Assembly: GCA_963784575.1 (NCBI GenBank)
Contig: CAWARU010000001.1
Span: 1,798,001-1,862,000 of the forward strand
From: CAWARU01 sp963784575
GTDB taxonomy: Bacteria; Pseudomonadota; Gammaproteobacteria; UBA6186; Azoamicaceae
Direction of reading: 5' to 3'
DNA length: 64,000 nucleotides
The translations under genes were made by a program, and so were the position numbers. The notes under the pieces were generated by a model, which did no database searches, was not told the DNA's origin, and was given only the letters and a program-made list of their open reading frames with translations. Below are positions 56,615 to 64,000 of this stretch, piece after piece; position 1 is the first letter of the stretch, and the number at the start of each line of letters is the position of its first letter.

Positions 56615-57295
56615 ATGAGACATAGAATGAGACACAAAATGATGACCTTTGTAACAAACAGAATGTTTATCTTTTTAACAATCGGCATGATGACAACTTC
56701 ACTTTTTATCAGTTCCCCTGCCTGGTGTGGTGTAAAAAAGCCTGAAGCAACCACTCGAATTGAAACTCTGGAATTTGCACAAGCCACCGTGCTCCGCCCC
56801 GGAAGTCTCATTGCAGATTTTTCCCTGCAGGATACTATGAATAGGCCTTTCAATCTCCAATCTCTCAAAGGCCATTGGACCTTGCTGTATTTTGGATACG
56901 CAGATTGTCCTGACATTTGTCCCAGATCTCTTACTCTTATCTCGGAGATTTATCAAATATTTTCAAAACAAGACTTTAAGAATAAACCTCGCTTTATTTT
57001 TGCAAGCCTGAATCCTGGTCGCGATGAAGGAGCAAAATTACAAGAACTACTCAATCGATTTAATCCAGAGTTTACCGGTCTTACCGGCAGTGAAAGTGAG
57101 ATGAGTAAATTAGCTGAAAGTTGCAGAGTGCACAGTTGGACTGATCCAAAGCCAAATGCCAATGGAAAAAAAGTTATCGATCATAGCGCAGCTGTCCTGC
57201 TCATAAACCCACTAGGTCGTTTGCAGGCTATCTTCAGTCCACCACTCAAACCACAGGATATCGCTACTGATATACAAAAGTTATTAAATAGCTAA
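56615..57295 (+). CDS. SCO1/SenC copper-delivery protein
   Basis: Delivers copper to the CuA site. 226 residues. A signal or anchor segment (about 15-38), then a thioredoxin-fold domain with the copper ligands in DCPDICPRS (Cys-x-x-x-Cys) and the later His in VIDHSAAVLL. It completes the assembly set after ctaB. Two earlier Met (RHRMRHKMM) make the exact start uncertain. Confidence 0.93.
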   Translation: MRHRMRHKMMTFVTNRMFIFLTIGMMTTSLFISSPAWCGVKKPEATTRIETLEFAQATVLRPGSLIADFSLQDTMNRPFNLQSLKGHWTLLYFGYADCPDICPRSLTLISEIYQIFSKQDFKNKPRFIFASLNPGRDEGAKLQELLNRFNPEFTGLTGSESEMSKLAESCRVHSWTDPKPNANGKKVIDHSAAVLLINPLGRLQAIFSPPLKPQDIATDIQKLLNS

Positions 57296-57308
57296 GATAA
57301 TATAGAAG

Positions 57309-57736
57309 TTGTTCACAGAGTTATCCACAGGTTTTTGAACAATATTATTTTTTTATAGGTCAGTATTTAATCAATGGCAATTAACTTAATAAAACATTAG
57401 TCATTTTACTTTAAGGCATTAATTATTACTTATGCACAACTTAAGTTAAGATCCTTATCCCTTGTTACACAACCCATGTTAGTCCCTAAAAAAACTTTTT
57501 GTTATTCGAGCAATGAAAAATAATATATAATTATCAATTAGTTACAAATTAAATTGCACCGTGGCCTAATCTTTTAAAGTTTAGAACAATTTTTTGAATC
57601 TGCAAATTGTTCACAGCTTTATCAACAAGTCAGAAAATCAAGCTAAATATTTTCTTATTTTCGATCTCATTTTTTTAAATCGAGTTTAACTGCGTACTTA
57701 TGTTAAGTTTCAAAAAATCAAAGCTACTTATCCACA
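57309..57736. other. Cluster of DnaA-box-like sites (origin-like or DnaA-binding region)
   Basis: The 428-bp gap 57296-57723 is AT-rich and holds no gene. Exact consensus TTATCCACA occurs at 57321-57329 and 57728-57736 (the latter inside the cysQ end). TTATGCACA lies at 57430-57438 and TTATCAACA (one mismatch) at 57619-57627. TTGTTCACA (two mismatches) occurs at 57309-57317 and 57607-57615, each 2-3 bp from the neighbouring site, so a two-box module is repeated. AT-rich tracts lie between. No dnaA, dnaN or mnmG is nearby. Confidence 0.45.
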
Positions 57737-58740
57737 ATATAAGAAAGCAAATCAACACAATTAACGGCATAAAATGGCGGGTTTATGAGAGTGGGTCTTT
57801 CATTGTATTTCAGAGCTCGACCAGATGTATCGACGAGCCTTCCACCCGCGGCTTCCAGGATACATTGTCCGGCAGCAGTATCCCATTCTCCAGTTTTTCC
57901 AAATCGTGGATATAAATCAATGTCACCCCGAGCAACTAAGCATATTTTTAAAGCACTCCCGATAAACTTTAATTCATAACTCTGTATTCGCTTTAGTAAG
58001 TCATTAAGCTCATAAAAATGTTTCAATTTCGCACTATTCGCGTTATCCACGCTATCGATATTAATATCTTTGGAATCCCCCTGTGCGACCTCCTGTGCGA
58101 CTTTCTTTGCAAATTCCTGCACGACGTCCTGTGCGACCTCCTTTGCAATCCCCTGTGCAACCGCTTGTTCAAATCGTTCCAACGTTGTTTGGCTCAAAGC
58201 AATTCTTATTGGGAATTCGATTTTAGCTCGACTGTGTATTTGCCCTAGGACCCCGTTTTCATCCCTAAAATATGCAGCTCTCTCATAATTATCATCATGA
58301 TTATGATGATAATTATTATGTTTCTTTTTCACTGACCAATAGACATGCCTAAACATAGGCACTGCAACGACACCCAGTACAGGTTCATTTGCTTCTATCA
58401 AAGCAATATTGATGGTAAATTCTTTGCTGCCACGAATGAATTCTCTGGTCCCATCCAAGGGATCCACCAACCAAAATCGCGGCCATTGTTTCCTGGTTTC
58501 GAAAGGAACTTCCGCAATTTCTTCGGAAATCATTGGGATATTGGGATCAAGCGAGAACAAACCTTCTTGAATGATTTCTTGTGAAAGCAAATCTGCTTCT
58601 GTTACCGGACTTTTATCCAGTTTGGTTTTAATTTGATAAGTATTACGTTCAAAAATTTGCGCAATGGCAGCAGATGCTCGCTCTGCAATGTCAATAATTT
58701 TGGGGATCCAAGTTGAGTAGTCTGTTTGCATTTGTTTCAT
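57724..58740 (-). CDS. cysQ: 3'(2'),5'-bisphosphate nucleotidase CysQ
   Basis: Hydrolyses PAP to AMP in sulfate metabolism; inositol-monophosphatase fold with Li-sensitive metal site: SPVTEADL, the motif VDPLDGTREF, and GEWDTAAGQCILEAAGG. 338 residues against about 246 in E. coli. The extra comes from a His/Asn tract (about 140-155) that includes a 12-bp-arm palindrome (58287-58314), and a Val-Ala-Gln-x repeat (about 190-220) from seven 12-bp units. Catalytic motifs are intact, so activity is expected. Confidence 0.93.
   Translation of the reverse strand: MKQMQTDYSTWIPKIIDIAERASAAIAQIFERNTYQIKTKLDKSPVTEADLLSQEIIQEGLFSLDPNIPMISEEIAEVPFETRKQWPRFWLVDPLDGTREFIRGSKEFTINIALIEANEPVLGVVAVPMFRHVYWSVKKKHNNYHHNHDDNYERAAYFRDENGVLGQIHSRAKIEFPIRIALSQTTLERFEQAVAQGIAKEVAQDVVQEFAKKVAQEVAQGDSKDINIDSVDNANSAKLKHFYELNDLLKRIQSYELKFIGSALKICLVARGDIDLYPRFGKTGEWDTAAGQCILEAAGGRLVDTSGRALKYNERPTLINPPFYAVNCVDLLSYIVDK
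58081..58164 (-). repeat. Seven 12-bp tandem units in cysQ
   Basis: Units of the form CTGTGCGACCTC start at 58081, 58093, 58105, 58117, 58129, 58141 and 58153, encoding a Val-Ala-Gln-Glu-like four-residue repeat on the minus strand. Units 1 and 5 are identical. Confidence 0.9.
58287..58314. repeat. 12-bp-arm palindrome inside the cysQ coding region
   Basis: AATTATCATCAT (58287-58298) and ATGATGATAATT (58303-58314) are exact reverse complements around GATT. It encodes the Asn/His/Asp part of a non-conserved insert. Confidence 0.75.
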
Positions 58741-59000
58741 TTGTTTATTTTATATTATTTATCGCATTTTCAAAAAACTTGAAATTCTAAAAAATATCAT
58801 TACAATATAATTATTAAGTTTAATGACATACATTAATCACAAGCTTAGATACAAGTATACAAGCGGATTTATTGGGATATTGCGAAATTGGGGAAACTGG
58901 GGTTCATCTTAGTCATTTTTTGTCATTAATTATGTCATTCAATTTTAAGTTACCATTCAAAATTATTTATTGAAAATTTAAATTAACGAGGAGATACACC

Positions 59001-59099
59001 ATGTTGCAAACGATTCAATTTGACGAGAAAAAGCCCAAAAACACTATCAAAATCAAAGAATCTTCGAAATTTATCAAAATAACACCTGACAATGGCTAA
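59001..59099 (+). CDS. Small ORF of 32 residues with strong ribosome binding site
   Basis: ATG 59001 follows GAGGAG (58988-58993) at ideal spacing and runs to TAA 59097-59099. The peptide is Lys/Ile/Thr-rich (MLQTIQFDEKKPKNTIKIK...), without signal or membrane segment. It sits in the otherwise empty 58741-59209 gap. A 7-bp stem TAAGGTA/TACCTTA (59104-59125) follows the stop. Function unknown; a leader or small regulatory protein is possible. Confidence 0.5.
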   Translation: MLQTIQFDEKKPKNTIKIKESSKFIKITPDNG

Positions 59100-59209
59100 A
59101 ATATAAGGTATCATGTTTTACCTTAAATTGATTTTATATAGTTTTTAATAGTTTTTTTATATACAAGGGTATAAGCGACCTATGGAACAGGAATTTAAAT
59201 TTATAGTAG

Positions 59210-60595
59210 TATCCAAATGAACCAAGCTTTACCTTCGAAGACGATAAAAATAACGACCAAGAAAATTTTGAGTTCGAAGACAGTAACGATGAATCTGATG
59301 GAGACTCCGGAGAGGCTGGTTCTGAACGAACATTAAAAGTACGACTCGATAAATGGCTTTGGGCTGCTCGTTTCTTTAAAACACGTGCTCTTGCACGCGC
59401 TGCTGTTGAAGCAGGAAAAGTTTTTTATAATGGGGAACGTTCAAAACCAAGCCGTGAAATTGAAGTGGGTGCGTTGCTGCAAATTCGTCAAGGTCGTTTT
59501 GAAAAGACCGTTACCGTTAAAGGACTTTCCACGCGCCGCAGAAGCACCGATGAAGCACTACAGCTCTTTGAAGAATCTGAAGAAAGCAAATTCTTGCGAG
59601 AGCAACAAGCTGCTTTCGACTATCCTTCAAATCACTTCCAACAAAATGATTTAGGATCATTTGATGAACAAAATGAACGACGTTCTGTTCGATTCCTAAG
59701 ACGCTCTTTTGGACGAACACCAGACGGCCGTGAAAATTTCAATCCCCGCGGTGAAAGATACGGTCAGTTCCCGCCTCAATATCAGGCATCTTCAAATCAT
59801 TATCCAAATCAATCTTCTGCCCGAGATCACTATTCAAGAGATCATATTTCTCGTGATTCCAACCGCGAATTCTATCCCAGAGAGCCTCAGATGCCGAGGG
59901 AGAATTATTCCAATAGAGATCCCTATCCGGGTCGTGAACCTCATTCAAACAGAGATCCTTATCCCAGTCGCGATCATTATCAGAGCAGAGATTTTGGTAA
60001 TTCAGATTATAGAAATGGCCCTTCTGATTATCCGCCTTCTGGTTATCGAGAACGCGGCAGAGACAGTTACCACGGCAACTATTCAGGATCATCACACCAA
60101 AATTCCTCTTACCCCTATCGAGGCCGAGAGCATTCTGGATCCTATCCTCGAAGCAGAGGCGAATATTCCAATGGTCCATACGGTGGTGGCGGCGGTCGTA
60201 ATCGCGATTATGCGCATTCACAACATTACCAAAACCCCAATCGAGACTACCCTCCTGGAGGCTCTGGGGGCTATCCGGGCCAAGGCAGAGACTACTCAAA
60301 TTATCAGGGCGGTCGTGGACGTGATTACCCGAATCAACGGCAGGGATCAGGTTTTGGCAATTCCTCGTACCCATATAGAGATCGTGAGCGAGAGATGAAA
60401 TTAGATAAGGATTTTGATGAAGTGGAAGATGACACACCCATTACCATTAGAATCGAAACACCGGCACCCACTCGAAGTGAGGCACGTGCCGACGCAAGCT
60501 CTCGAAACAAAGATCATAAAGATCACAAAGAACTCAAAGTCAAAGATAAAAAACCACGCGAATATACCAGTCATGAGTTTGAAGTAGAAGATTAA
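59210..60595 (+). CDS. hslR: Hsp15-like S4-domain RNA-binding protein with long Arg/Tyr/Gly-rich tail
   Basis: The S4 domain begins near 59333 (VRLDKWLWAARFFKTRALAR), as in heat-shock protein 15, which binds free 50S subunits carrying stalled peptidyl-tRNA. An acidic ~40-residue stretch precedes it. After the ~125-residue core comes a ~300-residue disordered tail rich in Arg-Asp-x-Tyr, Ser, Gly and Asn, ending in a Lys/Glu segment. The frame is open from 59210 but has no ATG, GTG or TTG before 59465, inside the S4 core. ATG 59182 starts a 12-codon frame that stops at 59220, one frame away, so a frameshift or unusual start is implied. Confidence 0.8.
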   Translation, partial: YPNEPSFTFEDDKNNDQENFEFEDSNDESDGDSGEAGSERTLKVRLDKWLWAARFFKTRALARAAVEAGKVFYNGERSKPSREIEVGALLQIRQGRFEKTVTVKGLSTRRRSTDEALQLFEESEESKFLREQQAAFDYPSNHFQQNDLGSFDEQNERRSVRFLRRSFGRTPDGRENFNPRGERYGQFPPQYQASSNHYPNQSSARDHYSRDHISRDSNREFYPREPQMPRENYSNRDPYPGREPHSNRDPYPSRDHYQSRDFGNSDYRNGPSDYPPSGYRERGRDSYHGNYSGSSHQNSSYPYRGREHSGSYPRSRGEYSNGPYGGGGGRNRDYAHSQHYQNPNRDYPPGGSGGYPGQGRDYSNYQGGRGRDYPNQRQGSGFGNSSYPYRDREREMKLDKDFDEVEDDTPITIRIETPAPTRSEARADASSRNKDHKDHKELKVKDKKPREYTSHEFEVED

Positions 60596-60613
60596 GCGGT
60601 TCGTTTGGTTCTT

Positions 60614-62755
60614 ATGAGCAACGACCGCTGTATCTTACGTGTTGCAGTTCCAACGCATCTATTCCGACTGTTTGATTATTTGCCGCCCATAGGATGGGAT
60701 GCTGCCAAATCATCGCTGCAACCTGGCATATCTTTTCAACCTGGCATGCGGGTTCGCATTCCTTTCGGACGTTCTGAAAGAATTGGAATCATTTCCGAAA
60801 TAACCACAGACTCTCCCATTTCCGATACCAAATTGAAGGCAATTCATGAGGTATTGGATGACAGTCCGCTGTTTCCTGAAACTATTCAAAAACTCATCCA
60901 TTTTGCCAGCCAATATTACCACTGTGCCTTAGGTGAGGTTTATAGTTTTGCTTTGCCTGTATGGCTAAGAAAAGGAAATAAAATTGTTTCAGAGCAAAAT
61001 TCAAACTTAAATGCCGGCATAAATGCGAGTATAAACGCAAACTTAAATGAAGTTTTAAACACAAGCTTAAATACAAATTTAAATTCAGATTTAAATACAG
61101 CGTTAAATACAGACTTAACAACAGACTTAAATTCTGAGCAGCAGGCTGCAACAGAGACCATTTGCAAAAGCATTGGTAAATTCAATACTTTTCTATTGGA
61201 TGGTGTCACAGGCAGCGGCAAAACAGAAGTCTACATGCATGCGATCGAGCAAGTCCTGCTCCAAAATAAGCAAGCCTTAGTTTTAGTCCCAGAAATTGGC
61301 CTCACACCGCAAATGCTCGAGCGCTTTGAGGAACGCTTTACCAAACGTTTTAAGGTCAAGATAGCAGTCCTACATTCCTCCATTTCAGAAAAAAAGCGTT
61401 TTAATGCCTGGAATGAGGCTCGAAATGGCAGTGCAGCCATTGTGATTGGAACGCGATCGGCAAGCTTTGTGCCGCTTAAAAATCCGGGTATTTTCATCAT
61501 TGATGAAGAACATGACAATTCTTTCAAACAACAGCAGGATAGCTTTCGATATAATGCGAGAGATCTCCTGGTACTGCGAGGCAGCCTAGAACAATGCCCG
61601 GTGGTGCTTGGATCGGCGACTCCTTCCCTCGAAACACTCAATAAAGCCAGGAGCGGACGCTATCAATATCTGCGCCTGTCAAAAAGAGCTGGGATTGCAA
61701 AGCCGCCAGAGGTTCGCGTATTAGATATCAGACATCGGAAATTAGATGAAGGTTTATCTGCAAAGTTAATCCATGAAATGAAACATCATATTGATGCAGG
61801 CAGCCAAGTTCTGCTGTTTTTGAATCGACGCGGCTTTGCGCCAGTCTTGATGTGCTATGATTGTGGCGGCATATCGGCATGTAAGCAGTGCGATGCACAC
61901 CTTACCTTGCATGCCAAGCCAAAACGCTTGATGTGTCATCATTGCGAAACCAGCATTCCTGTCTATGATAAGTGCCCCACTTGCAATAGTCTTAATTTGC
62001 AAGCACTCGGTTTTGGAACAGAACGATTAGAAGCCGCCTTGCAGCGAAATTTTCCAGATCAATCCATCGTGCGTATCGATAGAGACACCACACGACGAAA
62101 AGGCACCCTCAAAGAAGCAGTCGATCGTGTCACAAAAGGCGAGGCACACATTTTGCTTGGCACCCAAATGATTGCCAAAGGTCATCATTTTCCAAATGTT
62201 ACTCTGGTAGCGGTGCTTGATATAGACAATGCTCTTTTCAGCAGCGATTTTAGGAGTCTTGAAAAATTAGGACAATTATTAACTCAAGTTGCGGGTCGCG
62301 CAGGGCGTGCGGCTCGCCTTGGCACCTGTATTTTGCAAACTTGCCATCCTGAGCATCCCTTGCTGAATACTCTGCTGGATAAGGGCTACCATCATTTTGC
62401 AGAATCTCTGCTTTCTGAACGTCTTAACTGCAATTTGCCGCCGTTTAGCCATCAAGCATTGATTCGGGTTGAGTCAAAGAAAAATGAGTATGCATTCAGT
62501 TTTTTGAAGGATTTAAAGAAATTCCTTCACAATACGCCAAATACTTTTACTTTAGCGAATTTTCACATCATGGGCCCAGTGCCCGCTTTAATGGAAAAAC
62601 GCGCCGGCCTGTATCGGGCACAACTATTATTGCAATCCAGTGAACGTTCATTGCTGCAAAAAAACTTGAAAAAGCTTGTCGTACATGCTGCCGCACATCC
62701 ATTGTCTGGAAAAATTAAGTGGAATGTTGATGTGGATCCGATAGAGATGTCTTAA
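60614..62755 (+). CDS. priA: Primosomal replication restart helicase PriA
   Basis: Restarts stalled forks by loading the replisome. 3'-5' superfamily-2 helicase with Walker A GVTGSGKTEVY, Walker B IIDEEHDNSF, GSATPSLE, and the zinc-binding region (CYDCGGISACKQCD, then CHHCE and CPTC). VAGRAGRAARLG is motif VI. 713 residues from ATG 60614; TTG 60605 is less likely. Between the 3'-DNA-binding domain and the helicase core it carries an insert of Leu-Asn-x-x repeats from eleven 12-bp units. Confidence 0.96.
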   Translation: MSNDRCILRVAVPTHLFRLFDYLPPIGWDAAKSSLQPGISFQPGMRVRIPFGRSERIGIISEITTDSPISDTKLKAIHEVLDDSPLFPETIQKLIHFASQYYHCALGEVYSFALPVWLRKGNKIVSEQNSNLNAGINASINANLNEVLNTSLNTNLNSDLNTALNTDLTTDLNSEQQAATETICKSIGKFNTFLLDGVTGSGKTEVYMHAIEQVLLQNKQALVLVPEIGLTPQMLERFEERFTKRFKVKIAVLHSSISEKKRFNAWNEARNGSAAIVIGTRSASFVPLKNPGIFIIDEEHDNSFKQQQDSFRYNARDLLVLRGSLEQCPVVLGSATPSLETLNKARSGRYQYLRLSKRAGIAKPPEVRVLDIRHRKLDEGLSAKLIHEMKHHIDAGSQVLLFLNRRGFAPVLMCYDCGGISACKQCDAHLTLHAKPKRLMCHHCETSIPVYDKCPTCNSLNLQALGFGTERLEAALQRNFPDQSIVRIDRDTTRRKGTLKEAVDRVTKGEAHILLGTQMIAKGHHFPNVTLVAVLDIDNALFSSDFRSLEKLGQLLTQVAGRAGRAARLGTCILQTCHPEHPLLNTLLDKGYHHFAESLLSERLNCNLPPFSHQALIRVESKKNEYAFSFLKDLKKFLHNTPNTFTLANFHIMGPVPALMEKRAGLYRAQLLLQSSERSLLQKNLKKLVVHAAAHPLSGKIKWNVDVDPIEMS
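61007..61138 (+). repeat. Eleven 12-bp tandem units in priA
   Basis: Units based on TTAAATACAGAC start every 12 bp from 61007 to 61127, encoding Leu-Asn-Thr-Asp-like four-residue repeats. Adjacent units 9 and 10 differ in two bases, so expansion is recent relative to the gene. Confidence 0.95.
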
Positions 62756-62780
62756 TTATCCGATAGAGATGGTCTTAATT
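62736..62780 (+). repeat. 22/23-bp tandem duplication at the priA 3' end
   Basis: ATCCGATAGAGATG followed by TCTTAATT (62736-62757) is repeated at 62758-62780 with one extra G. The first copy contains the priA stop; the second reaches the stop of the convergent minus-strand gene. Confidence 0.85.
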
Positions 62781-63318
62781 AAAGGCGAGAGGGTTTATCT
62801 TTTCCACGCACAGCATCAACTTCGAGCACGCCAGCATCTACAAATGGCTTCTTATCTAGAGTAGAATATTTTGTCGCAATATTTTGTAGAGAACGATTTA
62901 ACGCTTGTGAAGCCAGTATTATCGGATCAATACTGAGATCACTAGTCGTTTTCTGTGAAAATAGATCTTTATTTTTTTCAACAACTTTAACAATCTCATC
63001 AATTAATTCCTTCCAATTTGTATCAGATTTTCCTATAACGATTGGATTATGTTTGGAATCAAAGGAAAAATATGTACTTGTTCCAGTATATTTGATAATT
63101 AAATTATGGATCTCTTCATACGCTTTTATTTTATCTGATGTTCTATGTTGTACCAATTTGCTCGCAAAAGAAGGATCTCTTATTGCAGCTTCAATTCTGG
63201 TATTATGTTTTACCTTTGAAATCTCGCTCATTTGTCTAGCAACCTCAATTAAAAATTGCCTACCAGGTACTGGGTGGTCATCTATTTTTTCGGGAACCTG
63301 CTCGTAATGTACTGACAT
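62779..63318 (-). CDS. Unknown small protein, 179 residues
   Basis: AAGGAGGAG lies 3 bp before the ATG on the minus strand, a strong ribosome binding site. The protein is soluble, helical and charged, without recognisable domain, signal or membrane segment. Convergent with priA. Upstream gap 63319-63545 is AT-rich and holds nothing I can support. Confidence 0.7.
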   Translation of the reverse strand: MSVHYEQVPEKIDDHPVPGRQFLIEVARQMSEISKVKHNTRIEAAIRDPSFASKLVQHRTSDKIKAYEEIHNLIIKYTGTSTYFSFDSKHNPIVIGKSDTNWKELIDEIVKVVEKNKDLFSQKTTSDLSIDPIILASQALNRSLQNIATKYSTLDKKPFVDAGVLEVDAVRGKDKPSRL

Positions 63319-63545
63319 GTTCTCCTCCTTTTGTTTGTTGTTGTGTACTTTGTAGAAACATTTATTGTGTATAAGAAATTAATGGACAATTAAAAAAACA
63401 ATTCAATATTGTGTTACTAGATTTTGACCAAATTGTTTTATTAAAGTTTCCTGGTAAATAGAACGTGGTAAATAGAATAAGCAATAAATTGTAAGAATAA
63501 TAAATCACTGAATTTAATCTAAATCAAATGAAAACAACTGGAAAC

Positions 63546-64000
63546 TTAAACAGTTTTCGGTATAGACATAGAAGGAACTTGTGATATTCTCAGAGCATCG
63601 GAAATTGAATCTGAAATTCTAACGGAATAAGCAGGTGTATAACCTGCGGCAGCACCAACGCCACCGCCGCTACCTTGTCTGAGATTTTTGACTTCATCCT
63701 TCATCTTCAAAATAGCATCTTTTTTCATCATTGGAACTCGCAAGCAATCCTGAACAAAATTTCGAACCGCTGGCTTCCATGCTTGATCATGATGCCGATA
63801 ACATTGTCCAAAGGTGGGCAAGTATTTTCCATAGCGGCTTTTACTAAGATGCGCAGCATATTTCGAACGCGCGCTTGCTTCATTATCTTGAATCTCTTTC
63901 CAATAGGTACATAAGCGTTGCAAACTCCAACCAACCGCCATATAAAAATTTGGATTTTGGGTAAGTTCTTCTGCTTTGCCTTGTTCACGGTGTTCTTGAA
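63546..64000 (-). CDS. Unknown protein, N-terminus beyond the window end
   Basis: The frame is open on the minus strand from 63546 to the window edge; the residues before the Met at 63941 (EELTQNPNFYMAVGWSLQ) read as protein, so the gene continues outside. About 150 residues are visible: a helical, Arg/Lys/Tyr-rich part, a Gly-rich linker (GSGGGVGAAAG), then a short tail. Family not recognised; effector-like by context. Confidence 0.6.
   Translation of the reverse strand, partial: QEHREQGKAEELTQNPNFYMAVGWSLQRLCTYWKEIQDNEASARSKYAAHLSKSRYGKYLPTFGQCYRHHDQAWKPAVRNFVQDCLRVPMMKKDAILKMKDEVKNLRQGSGGGVGAAAGYTPAYSVRISDSISDALRISQVPSMSIPKTV

Noticed and set aside
59709..60437. Long open frames on both strands (about 230 codons each) overlapping the hslR tail
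   Set aside because: They arise from the repetitive Arg/Tyr/Ser codons of the tail; no ribosome binding sites and low-complexity composition.
61007..61138. Regular short repeats in priA considered as a CRISPR array
   Set aside because: Units are 12 bp, contiguous, in frame and without spacers.

Overview
The window reads as AT-rich chromosome of a gammaproteobacterium with a Legionellales/Coxiella-like intracellular lifestyle. Housekeeping blocks have gammaproteobacterial order (amgK-murU divergent from lptD; surA-rsmA-apaH; coxBA-ctaG-coxC; SURF1-ctaA-ctaB-SCO). Between them lie large effector-like genes with ankyrin repeats, a macrodomain, coiled coils and Lys/Arg patches resembling nuclear localisation signals. 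The taxonomic assignment is inference from gene content; there is no rRNA gene here to confirm it.

Layout. 1-2471: 3' part of a large unknown gene. 2.7-12.1 kb: djlA, murU and amgK on the minus strand, then lptD, an extra Lys-rich gene, surA, rsmA and apaH on the plus strand (outer-membrane biogenesis, peptidoglycan recycling, rRNA methylation, Ap4A hydrolysis). 12.3-26.6 kb: accessory block with a macrodomain protein, a Pif1-type helicase, a shattered giant gene beside its intact 1240-residue paralogue, and an ankyrin gene split by a single -1 shift at a slippery heptamer. 26.6-28.6 kb: minus-strand unit of a LuxR-type regulator, an outer-membrane-type protein and a periplasmic metal-binding (HMA) protein. 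28.6-32.2 kb: an attenuator-like leader, then rpe, xylB and an exported short-chain dehydrogenase; then a 38-bp-arm palindrome and a core-LPS glycosyltransferase.

33.4-57.3 kb is the aa3-type cytochrome c oxidase locus, but it is split. coxB-coxA-ctaG-coxC (33.6-37.9 kb) is separated from DUF2909/SURF1/thioredoxin-like/ctaA/ctaB/SCO (52.4-57.3 kb) by about 14.5 kb. This insert holds an Atm1-like ABC exporter pair, an intact IS66-family element with 8-bp target duplications, a frameshifted ankyrin gene, a PP2C phosphatase and two effector-like genes. Two almost identical 142-bp MITEs sit on either side of the split locus, one just upstream of coxB and one supplying the stop codon of SURF1.

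57.3-64 kb: an intergenic cluster of DnaA-box-like sites, cysQ, a tiny ORF with a strong ribosome binding site, an Hsp15/S4-domain gene with a long Arg/Tyr/Gly-rich disordered tail and no usable in-frame start, priA, and two minus-strand unknown genes, the last cut by the window end.

A theme not explained by gene content is that many conserved genes (coxA, amgK, SURF1, ctaB, cysQ, priA, surA, the first ABC gene) carry short in-frame tandem repeats of 12, 15 or 21 bp in loops or termini, clearest in priA (eleven 12-bp units) and cysQ (seven).
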